Below are positions 38,206 to 47,799 of a stretch of 59,270 nt of DNA, piece after piece. Where the stretch lies: the NCBI GenBank assembly GCA_937941095.1, contig CALDYJ010000003.1:1-59270 (forward strand), written 5' to 3'. The DNA is from an uncultured Saprospiraceae bacterium (lineage in GTDB: Bacteria > Bacteroidota > Bacteroidia > Chitinophagales > Saprospiraceae). The notes below the pieces were generated by a model. That model was not told the DNA's origin. It searched no databases and was given only the letters and a program-made list of their open reading frames with translations. A program made the position numbers and the translations under genes. The number at the start of each line of letters is the position of its first letter. Position 1 is the stretch's first letter.

Positions 38206-38241
38206 AAAGATTCCAATAGAAAAAAGAAGAGTAGGGTTGAA
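38206..38241 (+). repeat. Direct repeat copy B (bounds the secreted-protein block)
   Basis: Begins AAAGATTCCAATAG as in copy A, identical for 27 bp, then two differences in the last nine. It lies between the third cargo gene and the small lipoprotein gene. If A and B recombined, oxyR would be followed directly by that lipoprotein gene. Confidence 0.8.
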
Positions 38242-38310
38242 ATTAAAGTGAATAGGATGAATTAGATAAAGATTTCCTTACCTTATGACTAATTATCAAA
38301 AATGTCAATT

Positions 38311-38670
38311 ATGAAAATTCATGCTCTTGTTTTAGGTGCCTTTCTTTTTTTAAATTTCTTTTCTTGCACTGCCCAATCTTCTTCTGCCTTAGCTACTGCT
38401 AGAATTATAGATTTAAGCATCGGATTTCAAAAGACAGAGATTTTAGTGGTTTATGAAAATGGCGAAAGTGAGTCTATTCCATTAAAAAATATTGCTCCAA
38501 GTGATTTGAAAAATATTCACGAAATAGACTTAAATGCCTTGTTGCTTGAGAACCAAAAAACGATCACGAATTTTCTTAATAAGATGGATCAAAAAGGGTA
38601 TAGAATTGAAGAAATGGATTATTCTGTAAATAATGGACACTTTAGTTTTATTATTTTTCGAAAAATTTAA
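38311..38670 (+). CDS. Small lipoprotein of unknown function
   Basis: About 119 residues from the second Met (MKIHALVLGAFLFLNFFSC), which gives a normal lipoprotein signal with lipobox Cys19; a start nine bases earlier is equally open. The mature part has a beta-strand-like run VVYENGESESIPLKN, and KMDQKGYRIEEMDYSVNNGHFSFIIFRK at the C-terminus (motifs from about 90). No family recognised. It reads as a single small domain. It converges with birA with an 18-bp gap. It lies just outside the repeat-bounded block. Confidence 0.65.
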   Translation: MKIHALVLGAFLFLNFFSCTAQSSSALATARIIDLSIGFQKTEILVVYENGESESIPLKNIAPSDLKNIHEIDLNALLLENQKTITNFLNKMDQKGYRIEEMDYSVNNGHFSFIIFRKI

Positions 38671-38688
38671 AATAAAGCGTTTTGTAAT

Positions 38689-39453
38689 TTAAAGGAAAGC
38701 CACCTCTTTAAAATCAAATACCCTTAATGTTTGATCAACTTGAATTTGTAGCTTCCCTGTCTGGTCTACGCCTTGGATAACACCAGTAAAGTTTTTGTTG
38801 TTTTGCACATCCATAAAATTGCGAATTTGATTTTTGGCGTAAAGCAATTCTTCGTATTCCTCTAAGAGCGTAGCAGTATTGTTTTGAGCTTGTAGGTATC
38901 TTCTTTCTATAGCTTCAAAAATGTTTGCTCTAACTTTTTGCAGGGGAATTTCTTTACCTAACTGTTTACGCAAAGAAGTAGGATTAGAAAGATTGTCAGG
39001 AAAAAAAACTTGATTGACATTTAAACCAATGCCAATAACGGCATGCTCAATAATACTTCCTTTGAGGATGTTTTGAACTAAAATTCCAGCTGTCTTTTCT
39101 GTACCCACGTAGACATCATTTGGCCACTTAATGAATCTTGGATTTATGTCGTACTCAAATAGAACATCTGTAATGGCTAAAGCTGTAATTTGATTAAGAA
39201 TAAATTGATCTTTTGGCTGGAGAAAATGGGGTTTAAGTATGATAGAAATCAAAATGTTTTTACCAGCTTCACTTTCCCAGGTATTACCCCTTTGCCCCTG
39301 ACCAAAGCTTTGATATTGGCTAGAAACACAGGTGCCTTCTGCAATTAAAGCACCATTTTTTATCATTTCAATGGCTGTTTTATTGGTGGATTCTAAAAGC
39401 TCATGTGCGAAAAGAACCTTTCCAACAAAAAGAGTGTTTATTCTATGACTCAT
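38689..39453 (-). CDS. birA: Biotin--[acetyl-CoA-carboxylase] ligase
   Basis: Attaches biotin to the carrier protein of acetyl-CoA carboxylase via biotinyl-5'-AMP. The 254 residues hold only the catalytic and C-terminal SH3-like domains; there is no N-terminal helix-turn-helix, so this is the monofunctional type that cannot act as the biotin repressor. Motifs: ESTNKTAIE, GQGQRGNTWES (biotinyl-AMP loop; GRGRRGR in E. coli), ISIILKP, and KWPNDVYVGTEKTAGILVQ, followed by GIGLNVNQ. The gene is divergent from rsfS with 92 bp between. Confidence 0.93.
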   Translation of the reverse strand: MSHRINTLFVGKVLFAHELLESTNKTAIEMIKNGALIAEGTCVSSQYQSFGQGQRGNTWESEAGKNILISIILKPHFLQPKDQFILNQITALAITDVLFEYDINPRFIKWPNDVYVGTEKTAGILVQNILKGSIIEHAVIGIGLNVNQVFFPDNLSNPTSLRKQLGKEIPLQKVRANIFEAIERRYLQAQNNTATLLEEYEELLYAKNQIRNFMDVQNNKNFTGVIQGVDQTGKLQIQVDQTLRVFDFKEVAFL

Positions 39454-39545
39454 TAGATGAAATAAAAGTGTAATTTTATTTGTTATAGGGAATATATCCT
39501 AATTTTTTTAAATCGCAAATTAGCAGAAATAAGGGAAAATATAAT

Positions 39546-39932
39546 TTGAATACATCTAGAGAATTCGTACAGAAACACTATAATCCTGAGGAAATTAATG
39601 ATCTTATCATAGATAGTATCCAGGATATTAAAGGTAAAAACATTGTTAAATTAGATATGCGTCAATTAGACGATGCCCCCACGAACTATTTTATCATATG
39701 TGAGGGAGATTCTAATACTCAAGTCAAGGCAATCGCTGAGAATATTCGCAAAAGACTAAAATACGAGGCTTTCAATAGTCCAAATCATGTAGAAGGTGCT
39801 GCTAATTCCCTATGGGTCTTATTAGATTACTTCGATGTAGTCGTACATGTGTTTTATAAAGAAACCAGGGAATTTTATTCTTTAGAGGATCTTTGGAGTG
39901 ATGCAGTCTTTACAGAATATGAAACTTTATAG
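39546..39932 (+). CDS. rsfS: Ribosomal silencing factor RsfS
   Basis: A 128-residue protein of the RsfS/Iojap family. It binds ribosomal protein uL14 and keeps the 50S and 30S subunits apart when nutrients are short. Motifs: LDMRQLDDAPTNYFIICEGDSNTQVKAIAENI (conserved core, positions 38-69) and LLDYFDVVVHVFYKETREFYSLEDLWSDA near the end. The start is TTG; no ATG with adequate spacing exists upstream. It is followed 85 bp later by ftsH in the same direction, an arrangement common in this phylum. Confidence 0.93.
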   Translation: MNTSREFVQKHYNPEEINDLIIDSIQDIKGKNIVKLDMRQLDDAPTNYFIICEGDSNTQVKAIAENIRKRLKYEAFNSPNHVEGAANSLWVLLDYFDVVVHVFYKETREFYSLEDLWSDAVFTEYETL

Positions 39933-40017
39933 ATTTTGTGCCATGTTTTGTCGATTTAACATGATTTTGCCAACTTAAACAGTATTTATTCGTTTTTCCG
40001 TAAATAGATAGCCAGTA

Positions 40018-42015
40018 ATGGAAAATAACAGTAACGGTAGTAATAATAAGAAACCTCAGGTCCCAAAATTCAATTCTTATTGGATTTATGGAATAATTGC
40101 ATTGATATTCATTGCATTGCAAATCTTTCTTTCTCAATTTTCAAGCGCAAAGCCGATTTCTTACACTGAAGTAGGTAATATGGTTGCCAAAGGACATGTT
40201 GAAAAGATCAGAGTAGTCAATGATGAAATTGGACAGATTTATCTGACCGAAGATGCTTTGCAAGATGAGGCGCATGCAAAAGCCCCAAGAAAGATGATGG
40301 GGAATAAAGGAAATTACAATTTCAAAATTGGAAACCTTGAATATTTAAAAGGCAAGTTAGATGAATGGAAAAAAGATTCTTCTAAGCCTGCTCCTCCATT
40401 AGAATTTGACAATGAACCAAATTATATGGCAATAATCCTCAGCTGGCTATTACCTATATTTTTATTGGTAGCCATTTGGATCGTAATCATGAGAAGAATG
40501 GGTGGTGGCGCTGGTGGACCAGGTTCTCAAATATTTAACATTGGTAAATCTAAGGCAACGCTTTTTGATCAAAATACCAAAGTGACGGTTACTTTTAAAG
40601 ATGTCGCAGGATTGGATGAGGCAAAAGTAGAAGTGATGGAAGTTGTTGACTTTCTTAAAAATCCAAAAAAATATACTTCTCTTGGAGGTAAAATACCAAA
40701 AGGTGTTCTTTTAGTCGGCCCTCCAGGTACAGGTAAGACGCTTTTAGCTAAAGCCGTAGCTGGAGAAGCTGGTGTACCTTTCTTCTCAATTTCAGGTTCT
40801 GATTTCGTGGAAATGTTTGTAGGTGTAGGTGCTTCCAGAGTTAGAGACTTATTCAAACAAGCAAGAGAAAAAGCACCATGTATCGTTTTTATTGATGAAA
40901 TAGATGCAATCGGAAGAGCAAGAGGAAGAGGAGCCATGCAAGGTGGTAATGATGAAAGAGAAAATACACTAAATCAACTACTTGTTGAAATGGATGGCTT
41001 TTCTACGGATAAAGGAGTAATCCTCATGGCTGCAACAAATAGGCATGACATCCTTGATAAAGCATTGATGAGACCAGGTCGATTTGATAGACAAATAGGC
41101 ATTGACATTCCAGACTTAAAAGGAAGAGAAGCGATCTTCAAAGTGCACTTAAAGACCATTAAGATAGGACCTGAGATGAACTCTCATACCTTGGCAGAAA
41201 TGACTCCGGGTTTTGCAGGTGCAGACATAGCTAATGTTTGTAATGAAGCTGCCTTGGTGGCTGCAAGAAGGAATAAGAAGTCTGTCGATATGGATGACTT
41301 CAATTATGCCTTGGATAGAGTAATTGGTGGTTTAGAGAAAAAGAATAAAATAATAGCTCCTAAAGAAAAAGAAATAATTGCTTATCATGAAGCAGGACAT
41401 GCGGTCTGTGGTTGGTTTTTAGAGCATGCTTCACCCTTGGTAAAAGTAACGATTGTACCTAGAGGTGTTGGTACCTTAGGTTATGCTCAGTATTTACCAA
41501 AGGAAGAATACATCACCAGAACAGAAGCTTTATTGGATAGAATGTGTATGACCTTCGGAGGTAGAGCAGCAGAAATCAATACTTTTGGTAAGATATCAAC
41601 TGGTGCTCAAAGTGACCTTGATCAGGTCACTAAAATGGCTTACAGCATGATTACTGTTTTTGGAATGAATGAAAATGTTGGACAAGTTTCATTCTATGAC
41701 TTGACTCAAAACTCTTTCCAAAAACCTTATTCAGATGAGACGGCAAGGTTAATTGATGATGAAGTAAGAAAGTTGTTGGATTCACAATACCATCGTGCAC
41801 AGGCTTTGTTGAAGGAAAAGAAAAATGAACTAGAAATCTTAGCAAAAGAATTATTGCTTAAGGAAGTTCTGCTTAAATCTGATGTCGAAAGGCTTATTGG
41901 TAAAAGACCTGCTGATATGAAGTTAGATGATTTGAAAGACATTGCAGGTGTTGATATGGATCAAGAAGAAAATAACGCAGAGCATTCTTCAGACGTAAAA
42001 GATGAAGAAGTTTAA
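40018..42015 (+). CDS. ftsH: ATP-dependent zinc metalloprotease FtsH
   Basis: Membrane-bound AAA+ protease that removes misfolded and short-lived membrane and cytosolic proteins. Two N-terminal transmembrane segments (about 23-40 and 137-158) flank a periplasmic loop. The AAA module has Walker A GPPGTGKT (about 234), Walker [17 protein letters not shown] and the second region of homology [20 protein letters not shown]. The zinc motif HEAGH is at about 457, and the third ligand lies in the helical part that follows. 665 residues, normal length, with an acidic C-terminal tail ([16 protein letters not shown]). It ends at a strong bidirectional terminator. Confidence 0.97.
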   Translation: MENNSNGSNNKKPQVPKFNSYWIYGIIALIFIALQIFLSQFSSAKPISYTEVGNMVAKGHVEKIRVVNDEIGQIYLTEDALQDEAHAKAPRKMMGNKGNYNFKIGNLEYLKGKLDEWKKDSSKPAPPLEFDNEPNYMAIILSWLLPIFLLVAIWIVIMRRMGGGAGGPGSQIFNIGKSKATLFDQNTKVTVTFKDVAGLDEAKVEVMEVVDFLKNPKKYTSLGGKIPKGVLLVGPPGTGKTLLAKAVAGEAGVPFFSISGSDFVEMFVGVGASRVRDLFKQAREKAPCIVFIDEIDAIGRARGRGAMQGGNDERENTLNQLLVEMDGFSTDKGVILMAATNRHDILDKALMRPGRFDRQIGIDIPDLKGREAIFKVHLKTIKIGPEMNSHTLAEMTPGFAGADIANVCNEAALVAARRNKKSVDMDDFNYALDRVIGGLEKKNKIIAPKEKEIIAYHEAGHAVCGWFLEHASPLVKVTIVPRGVGTLGYAQYLPKEEYITRTEALLDRMCMTFGGRAAEINTFGKISTGAQSDLDQVTKMAYSMITVFGMNENVGQVSFYDLTQNSFQKPYSDETARLIDDEVRKLLDSQYHRAQALLKEKKNELEILAKELLLKEVLLKSDVERLIGKRPADMKLDDLKDIAGVDMDQEENNAEHSSDVKDEEV

Positions 42016-42033
42016 TTAAAGAAAAGCATAAAT

Positions 42034-42072
42034 AAAAAAAGCTGAGCTCCGTATGGAGCTCAGCTTTTTTTT
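42034..42072. terminator. Bidirectional terminator between ftsH and the response-regulator gene
   Basis: A perfect 10-bp stem (GCTGAGCTCC against GGAGCTCAGC) with loop GTAT, flanked by seven A residues and eight T residues. It serves the two convergent genes on either side. Confidence 0.9.
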
Positions 42073-42091
42073 ATTTATGGGGTGGGAGAAT

Positions 42092-42826
42092 TTATTCTGT
42101 AGTTTCTTCTGCCTGAGTAGATTTTACTAACAATTGAAATCCATTTCCATGGATGTTTACGATTTCGATGTTTGTATCTGCTTTCAAATATTTTCTCAAT
42201 TTAGTAACGAAGACATCCATACTTCTAGCAGTAAAATAATTGTCTTCTCCCCATATTTTCGTGAGCGCTTCTGACCTTGGAAGAATATCGTTCATGTACA
42301 TAGCAAACATTCTTAATAACTGTGCTTCCTTAGGAGATAACTTTTCAATACTACTCTCACCTTCGTCATTTGTAAACGTAAGGATCCTTAATGGAAAATT
42401 AAAATGATACTTTCCTATATTGAATTCTTTTACTTCCTCTCTTGGATCAGCTTTAGCACCAGACCTTTTTAAGATGGCTTGGATTCTAAGTAATAATTCT
42501 TCCGAATTAAAAGGTTTGCTGATGTAATCATCCGCTCCCAATTTAAATCCCTCTAAAACATCTTCCTTCATCGTTTTTGCAGTAAGGAATATAATTGGAG
42601 TTTCTTTATCTAATTCTCTAACATCTTTTGCTAAAGTGAAGCCGTCTTTTTTAGGCATCATAACATCAAAAATGCATAGATCAAACTCACCTTGTTTGAA
42701 GCTAACTAAACCAGCTTCACCGTCAGTAGCCAAGGTAACATGATATTCATGCATTTCAAGATATGAACGCAAAACATCCCCGAAGTTCTGATCATCTTCT
42801 ACCAATAAGATCTTTTGGTTTGACAT
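42092..42826 (-). CDS. OmpR-family response regulator
   Basis: A 244-residue two-domain regulator. The receiver has the acid pocket VEDD (residues 9-12), phosphoryl acceptor Asp54 in CIFDVMMPKKDG, the T/S-K pair in IFLTAK. The C-terminal winged helix contains KLSPKEAQLLRMFAMY and ARSMDVFVTKLRKYLK, then HGNGFQLLV. It follows its kinase on the same strand (85-bp gap), so both form one unit. Targets are unknown; the divergent PDZ-cargo gene is the obvious candidate. Confidence 0.95.
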   Translation of the reverse strand: MSNQKILLVEDDQNFGDVLRSYLEMHEYHVTLATDGEAGLVSFKQGEFDLCIFDVMMPKKDGFTLAKDVRELDKETPIIFLTAKTMKEDVLEGFKLGADDYISKPFNSEELLLRIQAILKRSGAKADPREEVKEFNIGKYHFNFPLRILTFTNDEGESSIEKLSPKEAQLLRMFAMYMNDILPRSEALTKIWGEDNYFTARSMDVFVTKLRKYLKADTNIEIVNIHGNGFQLLVKSTQAEETTE

Positions 42827-42911
42827 AAATATAATTTTAAAGTAAATGCTTTTATTTATAACGCGCTAAACGTTAAAAAGTCTGCATAATATGAATAAAT
42901 GTTAAAAAAAA

Positions 42912-44441
42912 CTACTCACCACCTTGCAGAAAGGGGAAAAACAGGATGAAACTACTGCCTTTGCCTAATTCTGATTTTACATTTACTGTTCCGTTATGGG
43001 CAGTAACCAAGGCTTTTACATATGATAAGCCTAAACCAAAACCCTTCACATCGTGAAGATTTCCGGTATGAACTCTATAAAATTTATCAAAGATGTGTTT
43101 TTTGGCTTCTTTGTTCATTCCTATTCCTTCATCTTCTACAATCACTTCTATTCCATCCTTAATGTTTCTAGTAGAAACTTTAATGCTTGGATTTTTAGGA
43201 GAGTATTTATTCGCATTATCAAGAAGATTATGAATAATGTTTGATATATGAGTCTGATCACCCATAAATTTTGGATTCTTAGCTTTTAAGAGTGTATCCA
43301 CGTGACCATTCTTTTGTTCTACTTGCAAGCTTACGTTACCTACTGCTTGTTCGATAATGCTGTGAATGTTTAGTTCTGTTATTTTTAAATTAAGCTTTTG
43401 TCTATCAAACTTTGCCATTTGAAGTACCTTCTCCACCTGACTAAGCATCCGTTTATTTTCTTGTTTAATAATATCTGCAAACCTATTTACTTTATCAGGT
43501 TTACCTGAAATCATGGGACTAGTTATAGAATCGGCCGCAAGGCTTATTGTTGCAATGGGTGTTTTAAATTCATGAGTCATGTTGTTTATAAAATCTGTCT
43601 TCATTTCAGAGACTTTTTTCTGCCTGAGAATAATTTGTACAGAGTAAATAAAGCAAGCCAATATTAGTCCTGTAAACAGCAATGCAAACAATAGAGATTT
43701 CCAGGCTGACTGCCAGACCATACTATTTAAATAAGGAAAATGCACCATTAAATAGCCTGGTGTACTTGTGCCTTGCGCGTATAGCGGTATTTTATATCTA
43801 GTATTTAATAAGGTAAAATCACTAGATTTTTGATTGTTTACTACCACTTCGGGCCCCTTGTCATCAATTTGAAAACTTCCATCGATGATTACAAAACAAT
43901 CTCTTGTGGTTGAATAGACGCCATATTTAAAATCAGAATTTACTCCACGAGATTGAAATTCTTGATTAATCAATTCTTCTAAAAGTAGCAATCCGGGAAT
44001 TCTCATTTCTACAGGTGTAAACTTCTTTTTGAGGTAATTCTTTTCCATCCGCTCCATGCTTTTTGCCCTAAGCACTTCTTTTTCACGTCTGCAAGCCGAG
44101 CAGTTGCAATCGTCAATTTGATGAACCAGTTGAAGATGCTCTTCTAAATTAGTGGTTGATTTTACAGCTGATTGTATATTAATTAATTGGCCATTTGGTT
44201 TTTGGCTTTTTTCAGAATGTAAAATGTCTATTCTCGATTCGTTTATTTGCGAATAGGCTTCTATTTCTTCTTGTTCGGATAACTTATTAGAAACAGCTTG
44301 TAGAGCTTCTTGAATTTTAACTTCAAATTGTTCTTTGTTGAGGTCTATTGACCAATTTATCCAATAAAACTGGAGCGCCGCACTTCCTATGAGTGCTAAT
44401 GACATTACTGCTACTATGAGCCATATGGCTTTTTTATCCAT
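42912..44441 (-). CDS. Sensor histidine kinase
   Basis: A 509-residue membrane kinase. TM1 at about 6-26, a periplasmic sensor domain (about 30-240), TM2 at about 248-268, then the HisKA domain with His290 in FINNMTHEFKTPIA, N-box NIIHNLLDNANKYSP, G1 VEDEGIGM and G2 GFGLGLSYV. The catalytic part is complete. Unusual is a Cys cluster in the sensor domain, DCNCSACRRE (Cys112, Cys114, Cys117), plus Cys197-like (TRDCFV), which could bind a metal or respond to thiol redox state. It precedes its response regulator and is divergent from a PDZ-domain cargo gene that has its own Cys-rich stretch. Confidence 0.93.
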   Translation of the reverse strand: MDKKAIWLIVAVMSLALIGSAALQFYWINWSIDLNKEQFEVKIQEALQAVSNKLSEQEEIEAYSQINESRIDILHSEKSQKPNGQLINIQSAVKSTTNLEEHLQLVHQIDDCNCSACRREKEVLRAKSMERMEKNYLKKKFTPVEMRIPGLLLLEELINQEFQSRGVNSDFKYGVYSTTRDCFVIIDGSFQIDDKGPEVVVNNQKSSDFTLLNTRYKIPLYAQGTSTPGYLMVHFPYLNSMVWQSAWKSLLFALLFTGLILACFIYSVQIILRQKKVSEMKTDFINNMTHEFKTPIATISLAADSITSPMISGKPDKVNRFADIIKQENKRMLSQVEKVLQMAKFDRQKLNLKITELNIHSIIEQAVGNVSLQVEQKNGHVDTLLKAKNPKFMGDQTHISNIIHNLLDNANKYSPKNPSIKVSTRNIKDGIEVIVEDEGIGMNKEAKKHIFDKFYRVHTGNLHDVKGFGLGLSYVKALVTAHNGTVNVKSELGKGSSFILFFPFLQGGE

Positions 44442-44568
44442 TTACCTTCAATCTTTTACCTACTTGCTTGAACGGTGATTTTAACAAATTTACTTATCCG
44501 TATTACGGAAATCTTGTATTTAACTAAGTTTTAACTTTTCCCTAAATAAAACATTAAAATACTTAGGA

Positions 44569-44576
44569 TAACTTTG
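44569..44576 (+). promoter_or_regulatory. Possible -7 promoter element of the PDZ-cargo gene
   Basis: TAACTTTG matches the TAnnTTTG consensus and lies about 62 bp before the ATG. A -33 TTTG at the right distance is not seen, which would fit a promoter that needs an activator such as the divergent response regulator. Confidence 0.35.
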
Positions 44577-44637
44577 GATGTAATATAATCAGTCCAATAC
44601 ATATATTTTATTCTATAAATTAAACAGACCACATCGC

Positions 44638-46218
44638 ATGAAAGTTTTTTATTCCTTTTTTCTCTGCCTTTCTTTTCTTACTATTTCCAATCTTAGCTCT
44701 TATGCTCAGGTTTCCAGTAATGAAGAAGATGTCATGATCATTACCATTGAAACAATTGATGCCAATGGTAACACTAAAGTCAAAAAATTAAAATTTACTG
44801 GAGTAGAAGCCGATGAAAGTAAAGTCCAAGAAATTGTAGATAAGCATATCACAGGCTACGAAAAATCTGTAAACGTCAATGTAGAAATAGAATCCTCTTC
44901 AGATTCATCTGATGATGACATTCAAATGAATGTTAGAGATATGGAAATAAAAGTAGAAAATGATAAAGTATACCTTGATGGAAAAGAGGTTGAAGAAGGA
45001 GAGTATGACGATAAAAGCATAAGAATAATAAAGGGAGAGCTAAGTGATGATGAATTAGAAGACGTTCTTGAGGGCATCGATGTTGATATTGATATCGAAG
45101 GAAGTGAAGAAGAACATTCCATCTTCATTATTGAAACGGAAGAAGAAAGTGTGATCGAGCATAAAAAAAGAGCCTTTCTAGGAGTTGAGAACGGAGGTGA
45201 TGATAACGGAACTTGTGTAGTCATAAGAAAAGTAATTGAGGGTACTGCTGCTGAAAAATATGGATTGCATGCAGGGGATAAAATACTAGAAGTGGATGAA
45301 GAGAAGATGACAAGTTTTATGTCTTTGATGAAAGTCATTAAAAGTAAAAAAGAAGGAGATGTGATCAATTTAAAATATGAAAGGGATGAAGAGGTAAAGG
45401 ACATTGAAATTGTACTAGGCCCTGGTGCAGAAAGAGAAAGAAGGTATTCTTGGAAAGATTCGAATACTAAAGAAATTGATCCTAGAAATAGAAACTACTT
45501 CAATAAAAGTAATTGTTCCAAAACCAATTGTTGCGACGAAAAGCAAGATTGCTGTGACAAAGGAGCTACAAAAATTAACAAAGCTAGATTAGGGGTAAGT
45601 ATTGAAGATGGTATGGGTGCTAAAGTAATTGAAGTTGTAGCGAACAGTGCGGCTCAAAGTGCAGGCTTATTAAAAGGAGATGATATTGTAAAATTAGGGA
45701 AGGAGACTATAAATTCTGCAGATGATCTCATCGCAAAGATGGCTAATTATGCTCCAGGTGATAAAGTAAAGATCCAAGTTATAAGAAGTGGCTCAAAGAA
45801 AAATTTCAAAGCACTTCTTAAGGAGAATAAAATTGAATCTTGTTGTCCAGGAAACGATAAGCCAACAAAAGTCGAAAAAAGAAGAATCATTATTCGTAAA
45901 AACAATAAGGAAGAAGTAATTGAAGATGATTTTAAGATTAATATCGAAAATGATTTAGCCGTGCAGAATTTTGAATTGTTTCCTAATCCTACTGCTGGAC
46001 AAGTAAATTTTAAATTCGAACTTGAAAATAGTGCAGCAACAGATGTTAAGATTGTAGACCTAAACGGCAAAGAAATCTTCACTGAAACAATCGATGATTT
46101 TAAAGGCGTCTATCAAAAGGAATTAGACTTATCAAATTACGCAGAAGGTATTTATTTGATACAAATAAGTCAAGAAGGGAAATCGTTTATAGATAAAATA
46201 ATCTATTCGAAAGACTAA
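44638..46218 (+). CDS. T9SS cargo protein with two PDZ domains
   Basis: A 526-residue exported protein: signal peptide (SFFLCLSFLTISNLSSYAQ), a very acidic region (about 75-170, with stretches of Asp, Glu and Ser), PDZ1 (about 178-262: RAFLGVENGG, KYGLHAGDKILEVD), a Cys-rich link (about 293-308: NCSKTNCCDEKQDCCDKG), PDZ2 (about 315-398: ARLGVSIEDG, AGLLKGDDIVKLG), and a type A sorting domain (from about 444: LFPNPTAGQVNFKF). PDZ domains bind C-termini or strands of other proteins. There is no protease domain, so it is probably a scaffold or chaperone, with acidic metal-binding capacity. It is divergent from the two-component genes. Confidence 0.88.
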   Translation: MKVFYSFFLCLSFLTISNLSSYAQVSSNEEDVMIITIETIDANGNTKVKKLKFTGVEADESKVQEIVDKHITGYEKSVNVNVEIESSSDSSDDDIQMNVRDMEIKVENDKVYLDGKEVEEGEYDDKSIRIIKGELSDDELEDVLEGIDVDIDIEGSEEEHSIFIIETEEESVIEHKKRAFLGVENGGDDNGTCVVIRKVIEGTAAEKYGLHAGDKILEVDEEKMTSFMSLMKVIKSKKEGDVINLKYERDEEVKDIEIVLGPGAERERRYSWKDSNTKEIDPRNRNYFNKSNCSKTNCCDEKQDCCDKGATKINKARLGVSIEDGMGAKVIEVVANSAAQSAGLLKGDDIVKLGKETINSADDLIAKMANYAPGDKVKIQVIRSGSKKNFKALLKENKIESCCPGNDKPTKVEKRRIIIRKNNKEEVIEDDFKINIENDLAVQNFELFPNPTAGQVNFKFELENSAATDVKIVDLNGKEIFTETIDDFKGVYQKELDLSNYAEGIYLIQISQEGKSFIDKIIYSKD

Positions 46219-46245
46219 AATTCAATTACCTATACAAATAAAATT

Positions 46246-46278
46246 AGCGCAACAGTTTAAACTGTTGCGCTTTTTTTT
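46246..46278 (+). terminator. Terminator after the PDZ-cargo gene
   Basis: A perfect dyad of AGCGCAACAGTTT and its mirror, then eight T residues. The inner T/A pairs probably form the loop. It ends 2 bp before the convergent pappalysin gene. Confidence 0.9.
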
Positions 46279-46280
46279 GA

Positions 46281-47588
46281 TTAGTTTTTTATAAACGGCA
46301 GGTTGAGTTCTTCGTTACCAGAAACTAACTTCAAGTAGTATATTCCATCATTCAAGTGATTTATATCTATGCTATTGCTTGATCCTTTTCCACTGAATAG
46401 TTCTTGTCCAAAGTTGTTATAAATAATGTATTGAAAATTATCTGATGAACTATTAAGGCCAATGATATTTATTTGATTGCTAGATGGGTTCGGGAAAATT
46501 TCAACATTACTAGTAAGTAAATTAACTGAACTTGTTGGATCGCACAAACCAACTAAACCACATCTTGGTCCTTCAAGTACTCCTCTCATCATAGCTATTT
46601 GATCCATTGTAAAACTGTTTTGGCAAGCTTCATTTGAATAATCCATGTAATTTTCTACCATATCTAGTTGGTCATTCGTTCCTATAATGCAAGAGTTTTT
46701 AGTATGATCACAATCAAAAATCGATTGAGCACCTGCATTGGGTGTGTCATCCATTCCATCATCACTGTTACATGAATCTTGAATTCCAAAAGGATCCTCG
46801 TTGATGCCCCATATGTGCATAAGACCAAGATAATGCCCTACTTCATGAGTAGCCGATCTTCCATGCATTTGTATTTCTTGACCTAAACCAGGATCTATAG
46901 TGAATGGGCTATTTCTGCCTATTGTTCTATAATCTAGAACTACTCCTTCTGTTTCAGGAGAAGGGGCGTTTACTCCTGCAGGCCAGTGATCTAATCCGGC
47001 AGGAGGGTAAGCATATCCCAATAACTGCCCTACTGTAAGTGTTCCTAATGTAATGGGTTGAATATTGCAAATCCAAATGTTTAAAAATCTTTCTGGATCT
47101 CTTCCATCAGAACCTCCTGATGCACTTGATTTTACAATATCTGGTAATGCTCCAGTAATTATGTCCAAAGAAAATTCATTACCAGTTTGAGTCCTGATAA
47201 TTTCAACCAATTCAAATTCGATCATCGGGTCTCCAACCACATCTTCAAAAATTTCACGGACTTCATTTGCATTAGGATTTAATCTTCTGAAGTCTTCATT
47301 TAAAACTTCCATTTGAGAATTAATCAATTCTTCACTCAAATTCTCCTCTTCGTTTTTCCAAACAATGTGTATGACAACAGGTACCTTATAAACCATGTTT
47401 GAATTTCTGTTAGCGGCACCATTTTGTTTTGCTTTTTTCATGGTTTGCTGAACAACCTGTTTGTATCCAGGATATTTTTGTTCCATTTGATCAACAGCTA
47501 GATCATACCCACAAGGTTGATGTTGAGCGAGCATACAATGACCAAAGAGAATGAATAGTAGCCCTAGAAGTATTTTTGTTTTTAACAT
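46281..47588 (-). CDS. Secreted pappalysin-like zinc metalloprotease (M43) with T9SS sorting domain
   Basis: A 435-residue protease: signal peptide (about 1-21, ending MLAQ), prodomain, and an M43 catalytic domain whose zinc motif is HEVGHYLGLMH (His248, Glu249, His252, His258). A Met-turn follows in VENYMDYSNEACQNSFT. Segment WICNIQPI/LLGYAYPP is typical of the ulilysin/pappalysin family, and calcium sites are likely. The type A sorting domain starts at about 368 (IFPNPSSNQINI). Function: extracellular protein degradation. It is a single gene convergent with the PDZ-cargo gene. Confidence 0.93.
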   Translation of the reverse strand: MLKTKILLGLLFILFGHCMLAQHQPCGYDLAVDQMEQKYPGYKQVVQQTMKKAKQNGAANRNSNMVYKVPVVIHIVWKNEEENLSEELINSQMEVLNEDFRRLNPNANEVREIFEDVVGDPMIEFELVEIIRTQTGNEFSLDIITGALPDIVKSSASGGSDGRDPERFLNIWICNIQPITLGTLTVGQLLGYAYPPAGLDHWPAGVNAPSPETEGVVLDYRTIGRNSPFTIDPGLGQEIQMHGRSATHEVGHYLGLMHIWGINEDPFGIQDSCNSDDGMDDTPNAGAQSIFDCDHTKNSCIIGTNDQLDMVENYMDYSNEACQNSFTMDQIAMMRGVLEGPRCGLVGLCDPTSSVNLLTSNVEIFPNPSSNQINIIGLNSSSDNFQYIIYNNFGQELFSGKGSSNSIDINHLNDGIYYLKLVSGNEELNLPFIKN

Positions 47589-47799
47589 AATTAAAAGTGT
47601 AGTATTTGAAAAGGTTTGAATCGTAGTAAATAAAGATAGGTAATTGTGACCTTGGGTTTAAATAATGAAGAGAGAAATGCCCAAAAACGACAATTTAGAT
47701 TCGTTCACATCCAAAGTTAATTTAAAGTGAGGGTAAGTTTTGCTTAAAAAACCCAAAATATGAGCTTTTAAGCTCAAAGACCTTTATCATGAATTCAGT

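Noticed and set aside
31180..38241. Insertion sequence or integrative element by itself
   Set aside because: No transposase, integrase, terminal inverted repeats or tRNA gene is visible; only direct repeats support mobility.
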